A stretch of 64,000 bases of DNA from assembly GCF_000313135.1 (NCBI RefSeq), contig NW_004457442.1, positions 898,657-962,656 on the forward strand, read 5' to 3'. The notes below the pieces were generated by a model that was not told the origin of the DNA, did not search any database, and worked only from the letters and a program-made list of their open reading frames with translations. This DNA comes from Acanthamoeba castellanii str. Neff (taxonomy: Eukaryota > Discosea > Longamoebia > Acanthamoebidae). The translations under genes and the position numbers were made by a program. How positions within the stretch are numbered: position 1 is the first letter of the stretch; each line of letters starts with the position of its first letter. Below are positions 54,796 to 64,000 of this stretch, in pieces.

Positions 54796-55352
54796 ATGGC
54801 GGCCCGCGGACCCAAGGTGCAGAAGATTATGACTCAGCCGATCGTACGCCCCCAACTCACTTGCACAGCTTTCTTTGGCTGTATTTCTTTGTCAATTAAT
54901 CACTCACCCCCCTCTCAATTTTGCTTGCGGCACTGCAGAACTTGATCTTCCGGTTCCTCCAGAACGTACGTTCCTCCTTGCTTGTTATGCGATCCATCTC
55001 CGTCTACTTATCTTCCATTTCCTTCGTTCTTTTCAGAAATCGAGGATTCAGATCATGCTCTATGAGAACACCGATCTTAGAATCGAGGGCCGCATCATTG
55101 TACGCATACCCACCCGCTTTGCGCCTCATGTGGCTCTTCCCTCATGTTGTTTTCTATTTTTATTTATTATTTTCATTGATTTATTTATTTATTTGCATGA
55201 ATGTTCTTGATCCGCAGGGTTTTGACGAGTACATGAACCTGGTGCTGGACGAGGCTGAGGAGGTGTCGACGAAGCGCGGCACCAGGACGCCCCTTGGCAG
55301 GATCTTGCTCAAGGGCGACAACATCACCATGATGCTCAACACCAGCAAGTAA
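54796..55352 (+). CDS. SNRPE: Spliceosomal small nuclear ribonucleoprotein E (SmE)
   Basis: Four exons: 54796-54843, 54939-54965, 55037-55099 and 55218-55352. They give 90 residues, as expected for SmE (human 92). The protein is one of seven that form the Sm ring around U1, U2, U4 and U5 snRNAs. It starts [20 protein letters not shown]. The Sm1 motif is [20 protein letters not shown] with [14 protein letters not shown], and the Sm2 motif is [15 protein letters not shown]. All three introns begin GTACG. Exon 2 is only 27 bases. The stop is 150 bases from the convergent L10 gene. Confidence 0.97.
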
Positions 55353-55502
55353 ATGGATCGCCGTTCTCTTTTTTGGAGCTCATACAAATCGACACAACAA
55401 AATCCAAGCAAAAAAATGGATGAAGCTACGCCCGTGTGCCTCGAGATGGATACAAACGTTTCATCAATTGTGTGGCATAAGGTGTATATTTGCAGGGTTG
55501 AC

Positions 55503-56349
55503 TTAGAAGCCGAGGACACCCTTGTTCTTGACCACCTTGGCGTTGACACCGTCGGGAATGATCCTGCCCTCGCTCTTGAGCTGCAGGTACTCCTCCCTCT
55601 GGAGGGGAGTGAAACCCCACTTGTTGGAGAGGACGATCTTTTGCCTGCCGGGGAACTTGTACTTGGCACGGCGGAGGGCCTCGATGACGTGGGCCTTGGA
55701 GTTGTCCTTGGAACGGACAGAGAAGAGGATCTGACCGATCTTGACGCGAGCGACGCAACCAGCGGGCTTACCGAAGGCACCACGCATACCAGTCTGCAGT
55801 CTGCAGGCGTGCATGGTGAGAATGGGTACAGAAAAACAATGGATGAAAATGAAGAGAGGGCGAGGGGCGTAAGCGTACCTGTCAGCACCGGCGCACGACA
55901 ACATCTTGTTGATACGGAGGATGTGGTAGGGGTGCACGCGGACCCTCATGTGGAAGGAGTCCTTACCAGCCATCTTGGTGATGTACTTGTTGCACGAGAT
56001 ACGGGCAGCCTCAAGAGCCTCCGAGGAGATCTGCTCGTGCTCCCACGACAGAAGGTGGGCAACGAAGGGGAACTCATCCACGCCGGCCTTCTTCCTGCCG
56101 AGATCGTAGATCCTGAGCTTGGGCTCGGGGACACCACGGCAGTAGCGGGACTTGATGTAAGGCTTGTTCTTACAGTAGCGGTAGCAACGAGCGGGTCCTA
56201 AGAATTGCGCATGATTCGATTAACAATTTGCATCAAACGGGTCATAGGTCTGATTCCATAGAGGATCAACCACCACGCAGCACAAGAACGGGCAATACAT
56301 GTAGGCACACATAGAAGCGAGAGATGCAGGGGTACGTACTGCGTCCCAT
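55503..56349 (-). CDS. RPL10: 60S ribosomal protein L10 (uL16)
   Basis: Three exons: 56340-56349 (10 bases, ATG plus two codons and one base), 55879-56197 and 55503-55800. They give 208 residues. The sequence [20 protein letters not shown], the block [20 protein letters not shown], the central [20 protein letters not shown] and the end VKNKGVLGF are typical of eukaryotic L10, which sits near the tRNA corridor of the large subunit and joins late in its maturation. The very short first exon with an intron right after the start is common in ribosomal-protein genes. The first donor is GTACGTACC. Confidence 0.97.
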
Positions 56350-56724
56350 CTTTGCGATGTGTTCAGAAACTGAAAGCCTGAACGACGACGGCCGATTTAA
56401 GAGAGAGAGAAAGGAGAAAGAGAGAAGAAAGACGTGGCTATCGCCTTTTTGCCTGGATTGCGCGGAGTTAATGCCCGGATTTATCCCAGCATCGCACCTT
56501 CTTTTTGCTTCTTTCTCGCTCGCTCGCCGACAAAAGTAGCGAAACGGAGAGGGAACCAAGCGTAGAGGGCGACGCACGATGGGCGTTGAAGGCGGTGATG
56601 AAGGCGGTGATGAAGGAGAACAGGCCTCGTGGGCGTGGCCGCGAATGTGACGTGCACGTGTTTCGTTCAAAAGTGGGATTTAGTACGTTGTGTGTGGGTG
56701 TGGGGATGTGCAGCACATCGCCCA
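56350..56724. promoter_or_regulatory. Intergenic region with probable RPL10 promoter
   Basis: The 375 bases lie between the L10 start and the WDR75 stop (both minus). On the L10 coding strand a long pyrimidine run (about 56400-56435, CT-rich) lies 50-90 bases upstream of the ATG, as is usual around ribosomal-protein gene start sites. A second CT-rich block is at 56495-56535. Confidence 0.45.
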
Positions 56725-58937
56725 CTACTCCTGCTGTTGCGATCCGTTCGAGCTCTTCCTGCGCCTTCGTGGCGTGGTGGTCTTGGTGCCATTCGCCTGC
56801 GCCGGCTCCTCTCGGGGTCCGCTGCTGCCGGTGGTGGTGTGGCTTTCCACGGCCATGGCGTCCGCCTCACCTCCTGCCGCGGGCACCGAAGCGCGCTTCT
56901 TCTTTCGCGGGCTCTTCGTGGGAGTGGGCGTGGTGGCAGTGGCCGCGACCGCCTCGGGCGTGGCATCCGCCGGCGTGGCGGTGGTCGTCACGGGCGTTGC
57001 CTCCTCGGTCTTGCCACTATTGGCCTTCTTCTGCTGCGGGTTGGCCTTGCCGTTCTTGTCACCGCCGCTTCCGCTTTGCGTTTTGGCCTTGCCCTTGCCC
57101 TGCTTCTGCTGCGTGGCCTGCTTCGGCGGCCGCACGGGTGCCGTGAGCTCGTTGAGCAGCGAAGCCGGCATCTCCGTTTCTTCTGTAAATGCATGGCCTC
57201 AGCTTCTTCTCTTCACACAAAGAGGGCAGCAGCAGCAGCAGCAGGGCCGTGCAGGACACTTACCGTCGCGAGCAGCGTAGGAGGAGAAGAACTTGAACAT
57301 CGAGTCGTAGAAGGTCTTCTCCGTAATCTTGGTCTGCCTCTTGTGTTGCTGTGAACAGTTCAATTCATGAGAGAAAGAAATGTCAGCGCCCACACACGCG
57401 CACTTTGTAGAAGGGAGAAGTGTCAAATGGTGAGCGTACGTTCTTCGAAGTGCTGGCATCGTCCACGCCGTTGGCCGCGGCGGCGTGCTCCTTCTTCTTC
57501 TTGTCGTCGACGGCCTCGGCCGGCGCGTCCAGCTGCATGGCCGAGTCGCCATTATCCTCGGCGCCGGTTGGCTGCTGGGCAGCAGCGTCGGCGGTGGCGG
57601 CGACCTGGGTGTGCGCCTTCTTGAGCAGGCCCTCCATGAACGAGGAGTAGATCTTGGCCGGCGAGGGCAACAGATGGGACGGCCCGTTGAAGAGATGGGA
57701 GAGCTGCGGCGCGATGGGGTTGAAGAGGGAGCCGGTGTCCTCGCGCGCGATGATGACGCCCGTGTCCTCGCCGCCCTCCTTCGTGGTGGCGCCGGCGACC
57801 GAGAGCTTGCCGAACGCGCTCTCGAATGCCGACAGCTTCTCCTCCGTGACCTCCTTCTTGGCGCCCTTCACCTTCGACATGCTCAGCGACACCTTCTCCT
57901 GGTCTGCGCACGAACAAACCGGAGGTGAGCAGCACGCACCAACAAAAAGAAAAGCAAAGGCAACTGAGCATGTGTGTGTGTGTACCTGTCTTGTTTTCGG
58001 TCTTCTTGTCCAGCTTCTTCTCCAGGCAGACGAGCTCGCACTTGTCGTTCATGTAGACGACACGACCCTCGGGCAAGAGGCTCGACGTCGCCACAAAGGC
58101 GAGCGACCGGACCACGCGCTTCTCCGCCGACCACACGTGCAGGGGCTATGACGGGAAAGAGTGGGTCAGCGACCGCGGGCGCGCGGTGCGGTGGGGCGGG
58201 GAGGCTTCGTATACCTTGGGCGACGACGGGTTGAAGAGGAAGATGTGCTGCCCGTTGGTGACCACGAAAGACGAGACGAGGGAGGCGGGCGACGGGAAGA
58301 CCAGGTTGGCCTTGTAGTTGACCGACATATCCACCGCCAGCCTGTGCACCTCCACGTTGTAGCTCCACACAATAGCACAGCGCACCAGATCCCACACAAA
58401 CAGCTATACACAGCAGGCAATCGATGACCGGCAAGAAGAAGAAGAAGAAGGACTGGCGTCAGTCAACTGCGGCGAATGTGAGAAAGAAGAGAGTCGGGAG
58501 TCTCCTACCTGGTGGCGGGTGGCGGAGACCAAATAACGAGACGAGGGAATGAAGGCCAAATGCTTGATCGATTTGGCGACTCCGTTGGTGAAGGTGAGCG
58601 AGCGGTGGAAGGTGTTCGACATCGGGTCCCAAAGGGTAATCGTCTGCGCATTGCGAAGTGCGGGGGGGGGGCGAATGAGCGAAGCCGCGCAGAGCGCTTG
58701 TTGATGGATGCGTTCGACAGTGGCGAAGGCGGACGCGTACCGATTTGTAAGCAACGGCGAGGAGGGAACCGTCGGTGGAGAAGGAGAGGCCAGAAGCCGA
58801 CAGACCCTTGAAGTCGCCCACCGAGCGGCACACCCAGACGGGGCGGGTCACGTCCTTGTTCTTGCTGCCGGGAGCTGCCGAGATGACACATAGAGCGAAT
58901 TTTATGGAGTCAGCGGGCCGAAGATGCGTGTCGCGCG

Positions 58938-58972
<35 letters not shown>

Positions 58973-61424
58973 TACGAGGTGGCCTCTCGATCTGTTCCCA
59001 AAGCTTGAACTTGCCGTCCCGAGAGCACGAGGCGACCAGCGGGAGGATGGGGTGACAAGCCAGCCCCGTGATAGGTGCGCTGTGGGCCTTCTGCGCCGTG
59101 GTGTTGAGCGTGTACCTGCGTCGTGGCGACAGAGGGTCAGTCCCCTCACCCCGCAGTGTATCGCAATGGCGGGTGGGTGGATGGGTGTCATACTGCTTTC
59201 CGTCGTGCAGCCAAAACTTGATGACAATTTCGGCGTCGATGTCCGTGTAATCACGGTAATCGGTCTGTACACATGTGTGGCGGTGGAAGTGAGTAAGCGC
59301 CAAACATGTCTCATCACCCACAAGCCACAAAGAGGGCGCGGGCTATGTACCGTGACCATGAAGCTGCCCTTGGGGCCAAAGGCCACATGCTTCACAGTGG
59401 CAAACGGGAGATGCCCTCTCTCATCAATCTGTGGGTTGGCAACGATCTCCATTTCGTCGACATGCCTGTCGCGCACGGAGTCGTAGCGCTGCAGGGACCC
59501 GTGCTTGAACGACGTGACGACGAGGTCGTTGCGCGGGTCGATGATAATAGGCATGCTGCCGATATCTGGACGTGTGCGTGTGCGTGTGTGGTGTCAAAGT
59601 TGTGGAGTGAGATGGACCGAGAACTCGTTTGAAGCTCAACAGGCAAAGGGAATGAAGGCTACCCAAGCTGATTCCCTGGATCTTCATGACCATGTCCCTC
59701 GTCAAAGCGTCAATGATACGGACGCTGTTGTCGGCGCAGCACACCGCGTAGACCGTTCCTTGCTCGTTGAGAGTGACCGACGAGATGGCGGCACCCAGGC
59801 GGGGAATGAAAATTCTGCCGCTGGTGTTCAGACGCCAGAGAACCAACACTTCCTGCGCGCACGGTCAGAATCGTATAAAATTAAAGAAAAAGAAGAAAAA
59901 GAAAAAGAAAAGAGGCGCAGGAAGGCTTGGAAGCAACGTGGCCGCACCTCTTGACCGCCGGAGAGCAGGTAGAAGCCGTCGGGAGAAAACTGAAGCGCAG
60001 AGATGGGGGAGGTGTGCCAGTCGTATCTGTCGATGCGGGTTTGCTTGTTGGGCTGGACCTGGGGCTTGGCGTCGCTGTCCATCGGATCGACGCGGGGGAG
60101 GCAGTAGTTTACTCGAATCACGCCCGCCTCATCTCCGTACGCCACGCACGGCTCGGTCGGATGGAAGTCGAACGAAGTGATCTTGTGGGGGTGGTGGATG
60201 CTGTCGAACGAAGGAGGGCGTAAGCGATTGGACAACTAAGTTAAAATATAAATATAAATATAAAACAGTCGGCGCAACGTACGACTGCATGTCCTTCGTG
60301 TTCACGTTGAACAACTGGAATCCGCAACAATTGTCTTGGAGGGCGGCAAAGAAGTCACCCCGCGGGCTGACGTACAGCTGCGTGTGATGAAAGAGAGCTG
60401 ACGGTCAGACGCGGATGAAAGCGGGCGCATGCACCAGCTCTCTGTCACGTGCCCCTCATGCGGTCGATTCGTACCTTGGCAAGGGGCTTGCTGGTGGTGT
60501 ATCGCACTCGGCTCGTGCAGGTGTTCAAGTTGAATGTGCTGCAGCGATCGGTGAGAGGGGAAAGAAGAGATAACACGTTGTGTCAGCACGTTGTTGCCTG
60601 GCGCCGACGCTCGCGCCCGGGCCGGGTCAGGTACCTGATGAGATGGGTCTCCTGACTGGTATTGGGGTCCACCTTGCAGATGCTCAGGTAGACCACGCGC
60701 TGGGTCGCGTCGAGAACAGCCTGGTTGATCTTCCCCTCACCACCAATCTTCCAGCTCTGTGTCGCGAATGCCATACCGGCAAGCAAGCCTTCGTTAGCAC
60801 GCGCTCACCACTTGCGCACCGCCGCGCCGCAACATGAAGCCAAAGAGCGCGAAGTCAAACGCAGCATACCTTGAGGAGCACGCCGTCTTCAAAGTCCCAC
60901 AGGCGGATGATGCCCTCCTCTGCCGCCGAGTAGAGCTGGACCCACCAAACGTGTTCAGCGGCTCGACAAGGCGACAAAAACAAACGCCAAACTGTTGTTT
61001 GCTCTTGGAACAAGAAGGTACCTGCAGGGCGTTGGCCGGGTTGAAGAAGAAGCCGGTCACCCGGGACTTGTGTCGCAGGGTCTTGACGACCTCGCCCGTC
61101 TTGACGCTGTACACCTTCAGCACCGAGGCCGCGCAGGTGATCAAAAAACTGTGGGAACGAGAAAGGTGAGATTCGGAACAAAAATTCAAAAGATTAAACA
61201 TCAAGAATAGTCATGAGAGGGAGGCACTTCGCAGACATGGGAAAATCTCATGAGATAATGTGAACGAGTAGAAAGATTGCGTACTCTCCATCTTTGGTGA
61301 AGGCGGGCGGAGCAGTGGTGATGCGGCCACCGGCAATGCGCTCCTGCCAGGAAGAAGAAGGAGCGGCGGAGGTGGAGGCAGTGGCAGAGGAGGATGAAGA
61401 CGAAGGCTGAGCAGCGGACTGCAT
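56725..61424 (-). CDS. WDR75: WDR75/Utp17-type WD40 protein of the SSU processome
   Basis: Multi-exon WD40 protein beginning MQSAAQPSSSSSSATASTSA at ATG 61424. WD-repeat blocks include VLKVYSVKTGEVVKTLRHKS, VTGFFFNPANALQ, LYSAAEEGIIRLWDFEDGVL, ISALQFSPDGFYLLSGGQE, VYAVCCADNSVRIIDALTRD and ITGLACHPILPLVASCSRDG with KFKLWEQIE. Repeat order and the HP-NHLQ-like start match WDR75 (yeast Nan1/Utp17), a member of the t-UTP subcomplex that couples rDNA transcription to early pre-18S processing in the nucleolus. The C-terminal ~150 residues are K/P/T/A-rich (KQATQQKQGKGKAKTQSG, KSPRKKKRASVP), typical of nucleolar proteins. Start lies 263 bases from the divergent phosphomevalonate kinase. Confidence 0.87.
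58939..58969. repeat. (TG)15 dinucleotide in WDR75 intron
   Basis: A TG tract lies directly downstream of the GTACG donor after the exon encoding LWEQIERPP. On the coding strand it reads CA. Confidence 0.85.
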
Positions 61425-61687
61425 TTTGAAAATTAAAAATGGAAATTGATCCCGGAGTGGATGGTGCGGTGATTACGGATGCAGCACCGCGACAACAACC
61501 CTTCAGAACGTGGAGAGGGAAAGAAGCGGAAGAGAGGAGGCGATCGCGAGCCGAAGATGAGGATCCTTCACAACACAACTGCGTCTCCGCGCCAGAGAAG
61601 AAAGGCAGAACACCGCGCCCAGGGCAAAATCGTCAGGAAAAAAGGAAAACATGGAGAAATTGATCTTGAGCTCAACGAGCCACAGTC
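61425..61687. promoter_or_regulatory. Divergent promoter region between WDR75 and phosphomevalonate kinase
   Basis: A head-to-head interval of 263 bases, purine-rich on the plus strand (GA/AAG tracts at 61510-61660). No specific element is recognised. Confidence 0.4.
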
Positions 61688-62605
61688 ATGGACTTGAGCA
61701 CACCCGCCAACGCCATCGTTCTCGTATCGGGCAAGCGGTTCTCAGGTATGGCGGCAACCATGGTTCCCACCGGACTGTGTGCGCAGAACGTTGTTGCCGG
61801 TTTGTCGGGGCTGACCGGGTGCAGGGAAGGACCACCTGGTGGGGGTGGCGAAGGGCTTGTTCGGTGGGGGACATAGGGAAGGCTGTGGGCCACGCGTAGA
61901 GAGCGTCTTTGCATCGACGACGGATCTTTTCAAGGAGGACTTCACGCTCAAGTTCCGTGATGAGATCGACCACGACCGACTCTTGACGGACCGCGAGTAC
62001 AAGGAGCAGCACCGCATGATGATGACTGCCTATTGGACGGAGATCAAGGCCCTGGATCAAACTCGCTACTGTTCTCGCTTGCTGGAGCAGGCTCGCCAGA
62101 TGTTTAGCCAGACAGCCGCAGACCCAGCTAGCGATGATGTTGCACAGGTTCGACTCTTCTTCGTGACCGGCGTTCGCTACTCGTGGGAGATAGAGTACTT
62201 TGAGCAATCTCTCCACAGGTGCGTGTCATGTCCTTCATGCATGCGTGTGGACGGCGTCTTTTGTGACAAGACACTCACGAGAACGTCTTGATGTGGCAGA
62301 GCCGCTGATGATGTGCGGTTGGTACGACTTCGCGTGCAGTCCCCGCTGGAGTTCAAGAAGCAGTTGGGGTGGCACGAGAGCCCGATCGACAGCCACGGTA
62401 CTAGATGCATCTTGTCCCTGCTCTCATTCACACTCACATCATTCGCGTACCACCAGAGACGGAGACCGGGCTGGACTCCTTCGGCCGGTGGGACCTCGTG
62501 TTCACCAACGACAAGCTCGGCGACGAGCACACCACTTGCTTCCTTCGTGATCGACTACTTTCTTTCATCGGCTCCGCCACATCACCAGAGCCGGGGGGAG
62601 GATAG
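61688..62605 (+). CDS. PMVK: Phosphomevalonate kinase, animal type
   Basis: Four exons: 61688-61745, 61825-62218, 62300-62397 and 62457-62605. They give 232 residues (human PMVK 192). The enzyme phosphorylates mevalonate-5-phosphate to the diphosphate in isoprenoid and sterol synthesis. The P-loop is IVLVSGKRFSGKDHLVGVAK, matching the SGKRxSGKD motif of the animal enzyme. The substrate region has REYKEQHRMMMTAYWTEIKA, then VRLFFVTGVRYSWEIEYFEQ and ETGLDSFGRWDLVFTND, equivalent to the E-x-GLD-x-F block of human PMVK. It is therefore the nucleoside-monophosphate-kinase-fold form, not the GHMP-fold ERG8 enzyme of fungi and plants. No peroxisomal SKL tail is seen; the end is EPGGG. The stop is 94 bases from the convergent neighbour. 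Confidence 0.92.
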
Positions 62606-62699
62606 TCGGGGCCAACGTTGGCGCTGGTGATGATGAATATACAAATATAAGTGGTAATGTACAAATGGTGGGGTGGAGTATGCGTGAGTGGAGGAGTCG

Positions 62700-64000
62700 C
62701 TAGGATTCGTTGGGAACCTCCTTCGCTTCATTGACGTCGTCGGTCTGCTTCCTCTTGCTCTTCTTCTTTTTCTTCTTGCTTTTGTCCTTGCTTGAATCGA
62801 TGGGGTCGGGCTGGTTCGTCGCCGCCTGCTCGGCCGCTGCGTCGTCTGTCTGGCCACCAGCATCCGACACTTTACCGCTCGCTCCATCGGCGGTGGCGGA
62901 TCGCTCGCCCGACGACGTCTTCTTCTTGCTGTTTGCTCTTTTCTTTTGCTGCTGCGGCGGCGGCGGTGACTGCCCTTCGGCGTTGTTGTGCTGGACAGGG
63001 CGCGGGTCGCTATCGACCGTTCGCTCCTGTTTCCCTGCTGACGCTTTGGCATCCTTCGTTGCTGCCGCCTGCTGGGTGGGAGGAGCAGGGGGAGAGGTCG
63101 CCGGGACGGTGATGGTCTTGACCATGTACTTGTTGTATGTCTTCTCCGTGTGCGCGGCCAGCTTCAGCATCTGATACCTGGCAGAGCGGACAGTCAGTTT
63201 TCCTGCTTCGGGCATGCATAGCACGTGGGGGTACGCAGGTAGTGATGCATACCACTTCTTGAGCTCTGCGGGCGAGCTGAGGCTGAAGTAGAAACGCCTG
63301 GTCAGATCAGGCCGCCACCCCGGCTTGCGAGTGGTGTTGGGTCCAATCATCACCACGTTGGCCTTGCCTTCAAACGACTGGAAGGTCGTCACCGCGCACC
63401 CTAACGAATGAGAATGAGGCCAGGGGTGAGCACGGAGGTTGAGCTTATGCGGCAGAAGCATCAACACGCTGGCAGGCAGAAGGAAGAGGTACCCTTAACC
63501 AGCACCACGCCTCTGCATGTGTGGTTCTGTGACCGCGTGATCGTAGCGCGTGATTAGGGAAGTAGACAGAAAGCAAAACGTGGCCTGGTTACGTACGGGC
63601 TTGACGGGGTAACGAAAGTAGTAGAGGAAGTGGCCTCGCAGCACCACCACCCTTGAACGCCATTGCTTGCTTCTTCCCGCTAATCACTCGGCAAGTGGAT
63701 AGGTAACGCGTCAGACAAAAGTCTTGTCGTATAAAATCAACAAATCATATAAATTTGTGAAGAGATGGAGCCGAGGGGGTACCTCGAAGGACAAAGTCGG
63801 GAGAGACACAGTTTAGCTTCTTTGGGTGGTCGGGAGAGGGCTGCACATCGTTGAACGTTCGCCTTTCGTCCCACACTTGCAGCCATTTCTGGAAATGCTT
63901 GGGGTCGACGCCGAACACGTTGAGCGGCGAGGGCGCGTAGAACAGTGGCTGCTTTGTCTCCGCGTCTCCGCGTCCACCGCTTCCTTGTGCTGAGTCCGTC
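62700..64000 (-). CDS. PH-domain protein with Lys-rich C-terminus (5' part outside window)
   Basis: The last exons of a minus-strand gene. The exon at the window edge reads PLFYAPSPLNVFGVDPKHFQ and KWLQVWDERRTFNDVQ. It is followed by a PH domain spread over several exons: KQWRSRVVVLRGHFLYYFRY (beta1-beta3), GCAVTTFQSFEGKANVVMIG, and RRFYFSLSSPAELKKWYASL with the C-terminal helix Trp. The remainder (62700 to about 63110) is a low-complexity tail rich in T, A, P and then K (DKSKKKKKKSKRKQTDD), ending EAKEVPNES. PH domains usually bind phosphoinositides, so membrane recruitment is likely. The start and any catalytic domain lie to the right of the window. Confidence 0.75.

Noticed and set aside
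1..64000. tRNA, rRNA, transposon or integrated viral sequences
   Set aside because: I looked for tRNA B-box-like sequences, terminal repeats, transposase or reverse-transcriptase motifs and viral genes, and saw none that I could support by eye.

Overview
This is a GC-rich, intron-dense, gene-packed eukaryotic nuclear segment. The gene content is that of a free-living amoebozoan, and I infer an Acanthamoeba-like organism. Supporting points are: almost every gene is split by many short introns whose 5' splice sites read GTACG, GTACC or GTGCG; coding third positions are very GC-rich; introns are filled with simple repeats; and signalling proteins have unusual domain combinations. No bacterial, phage, CRISPR, tRNA or rRNA features were seen.

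Layout from left to right. 1-610 (+) is the 3' end of a BTB protein with a tail anchor. 702-1295 (-) is a small zinc-finger/ubiquitin-like protein. 1426-16061 (-) is a complete ATM checkpoint kinase gene of about 50 exons. 16188-18954 (+) encodes a protein with three EF-hand pairs. 19235-24101 (+) encodes a RhoGEF(DH)-PH-Kelch protein. 24331-27633 (+) encodes a PYROXD2-type mitochondrial FAD oxidoreductase. 27741-28550 (-) is an unrecognised 229-residue protein. 28680-33267 (-) encodes a Tex/SRBD1 RNA-binding protein. 33490-33777 (+) encodes a small single-pass membrane protein. 33882-36395 (-) is a leucine-rich-repeat protein. 37061-38609 (-) is a coiled-coil protein. 38738-41372 (-) is an RFX-type winged-helix protein. 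41701-43521 (-) is an FHA-domain membrane protein. 43768-49149 and 49560-54637 (+) are tandem paralogues with a secreted 5'-nucleotidase-like ectodomain, an EGF-like module, one transmembrane helix and a cytoplasmic RasGAP domain. 54796-55352 (+) is spliceosomal SmE. 55503-56349 (-) is ribosomal protein L10. 56725-61424 (-) is the SSU-processome protein WDR75/Utp17. 61688-62605 (+) is an animal-type phosphomevalonate kinase. 62700-64000 (-) is a PH-domain protein whose 5' end lies outside the window.

The most striking content is the tandem receptor-like RasGAP pair. Each couples an extracellular 5'-nucleotidase fold, in which most of the signature metal/catalytic motifs are degenerate, to an apparently intact intracellular RasGAP domain that keeps its arginine finger. 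This reads like a transmembrane receptor that switches off Ras. The two copies also differ in intron content at about six sites, and most of the copy-specific introns consist largely of simple repeats, so the pair is a good natural record of intron gain or loss.

Intergenic distances are short, often 90-400 bp. Four head-to-head gene pairs probably share promoters: ATM/EF-hand, Tex/small membrane protein, FHA/RasGAP-A and WDR75/phosphomevalonate kinase. Exon boundaries given here were read by eye from splice signals and protein continuity. Domain identities are more secure than exact starts and junctions.
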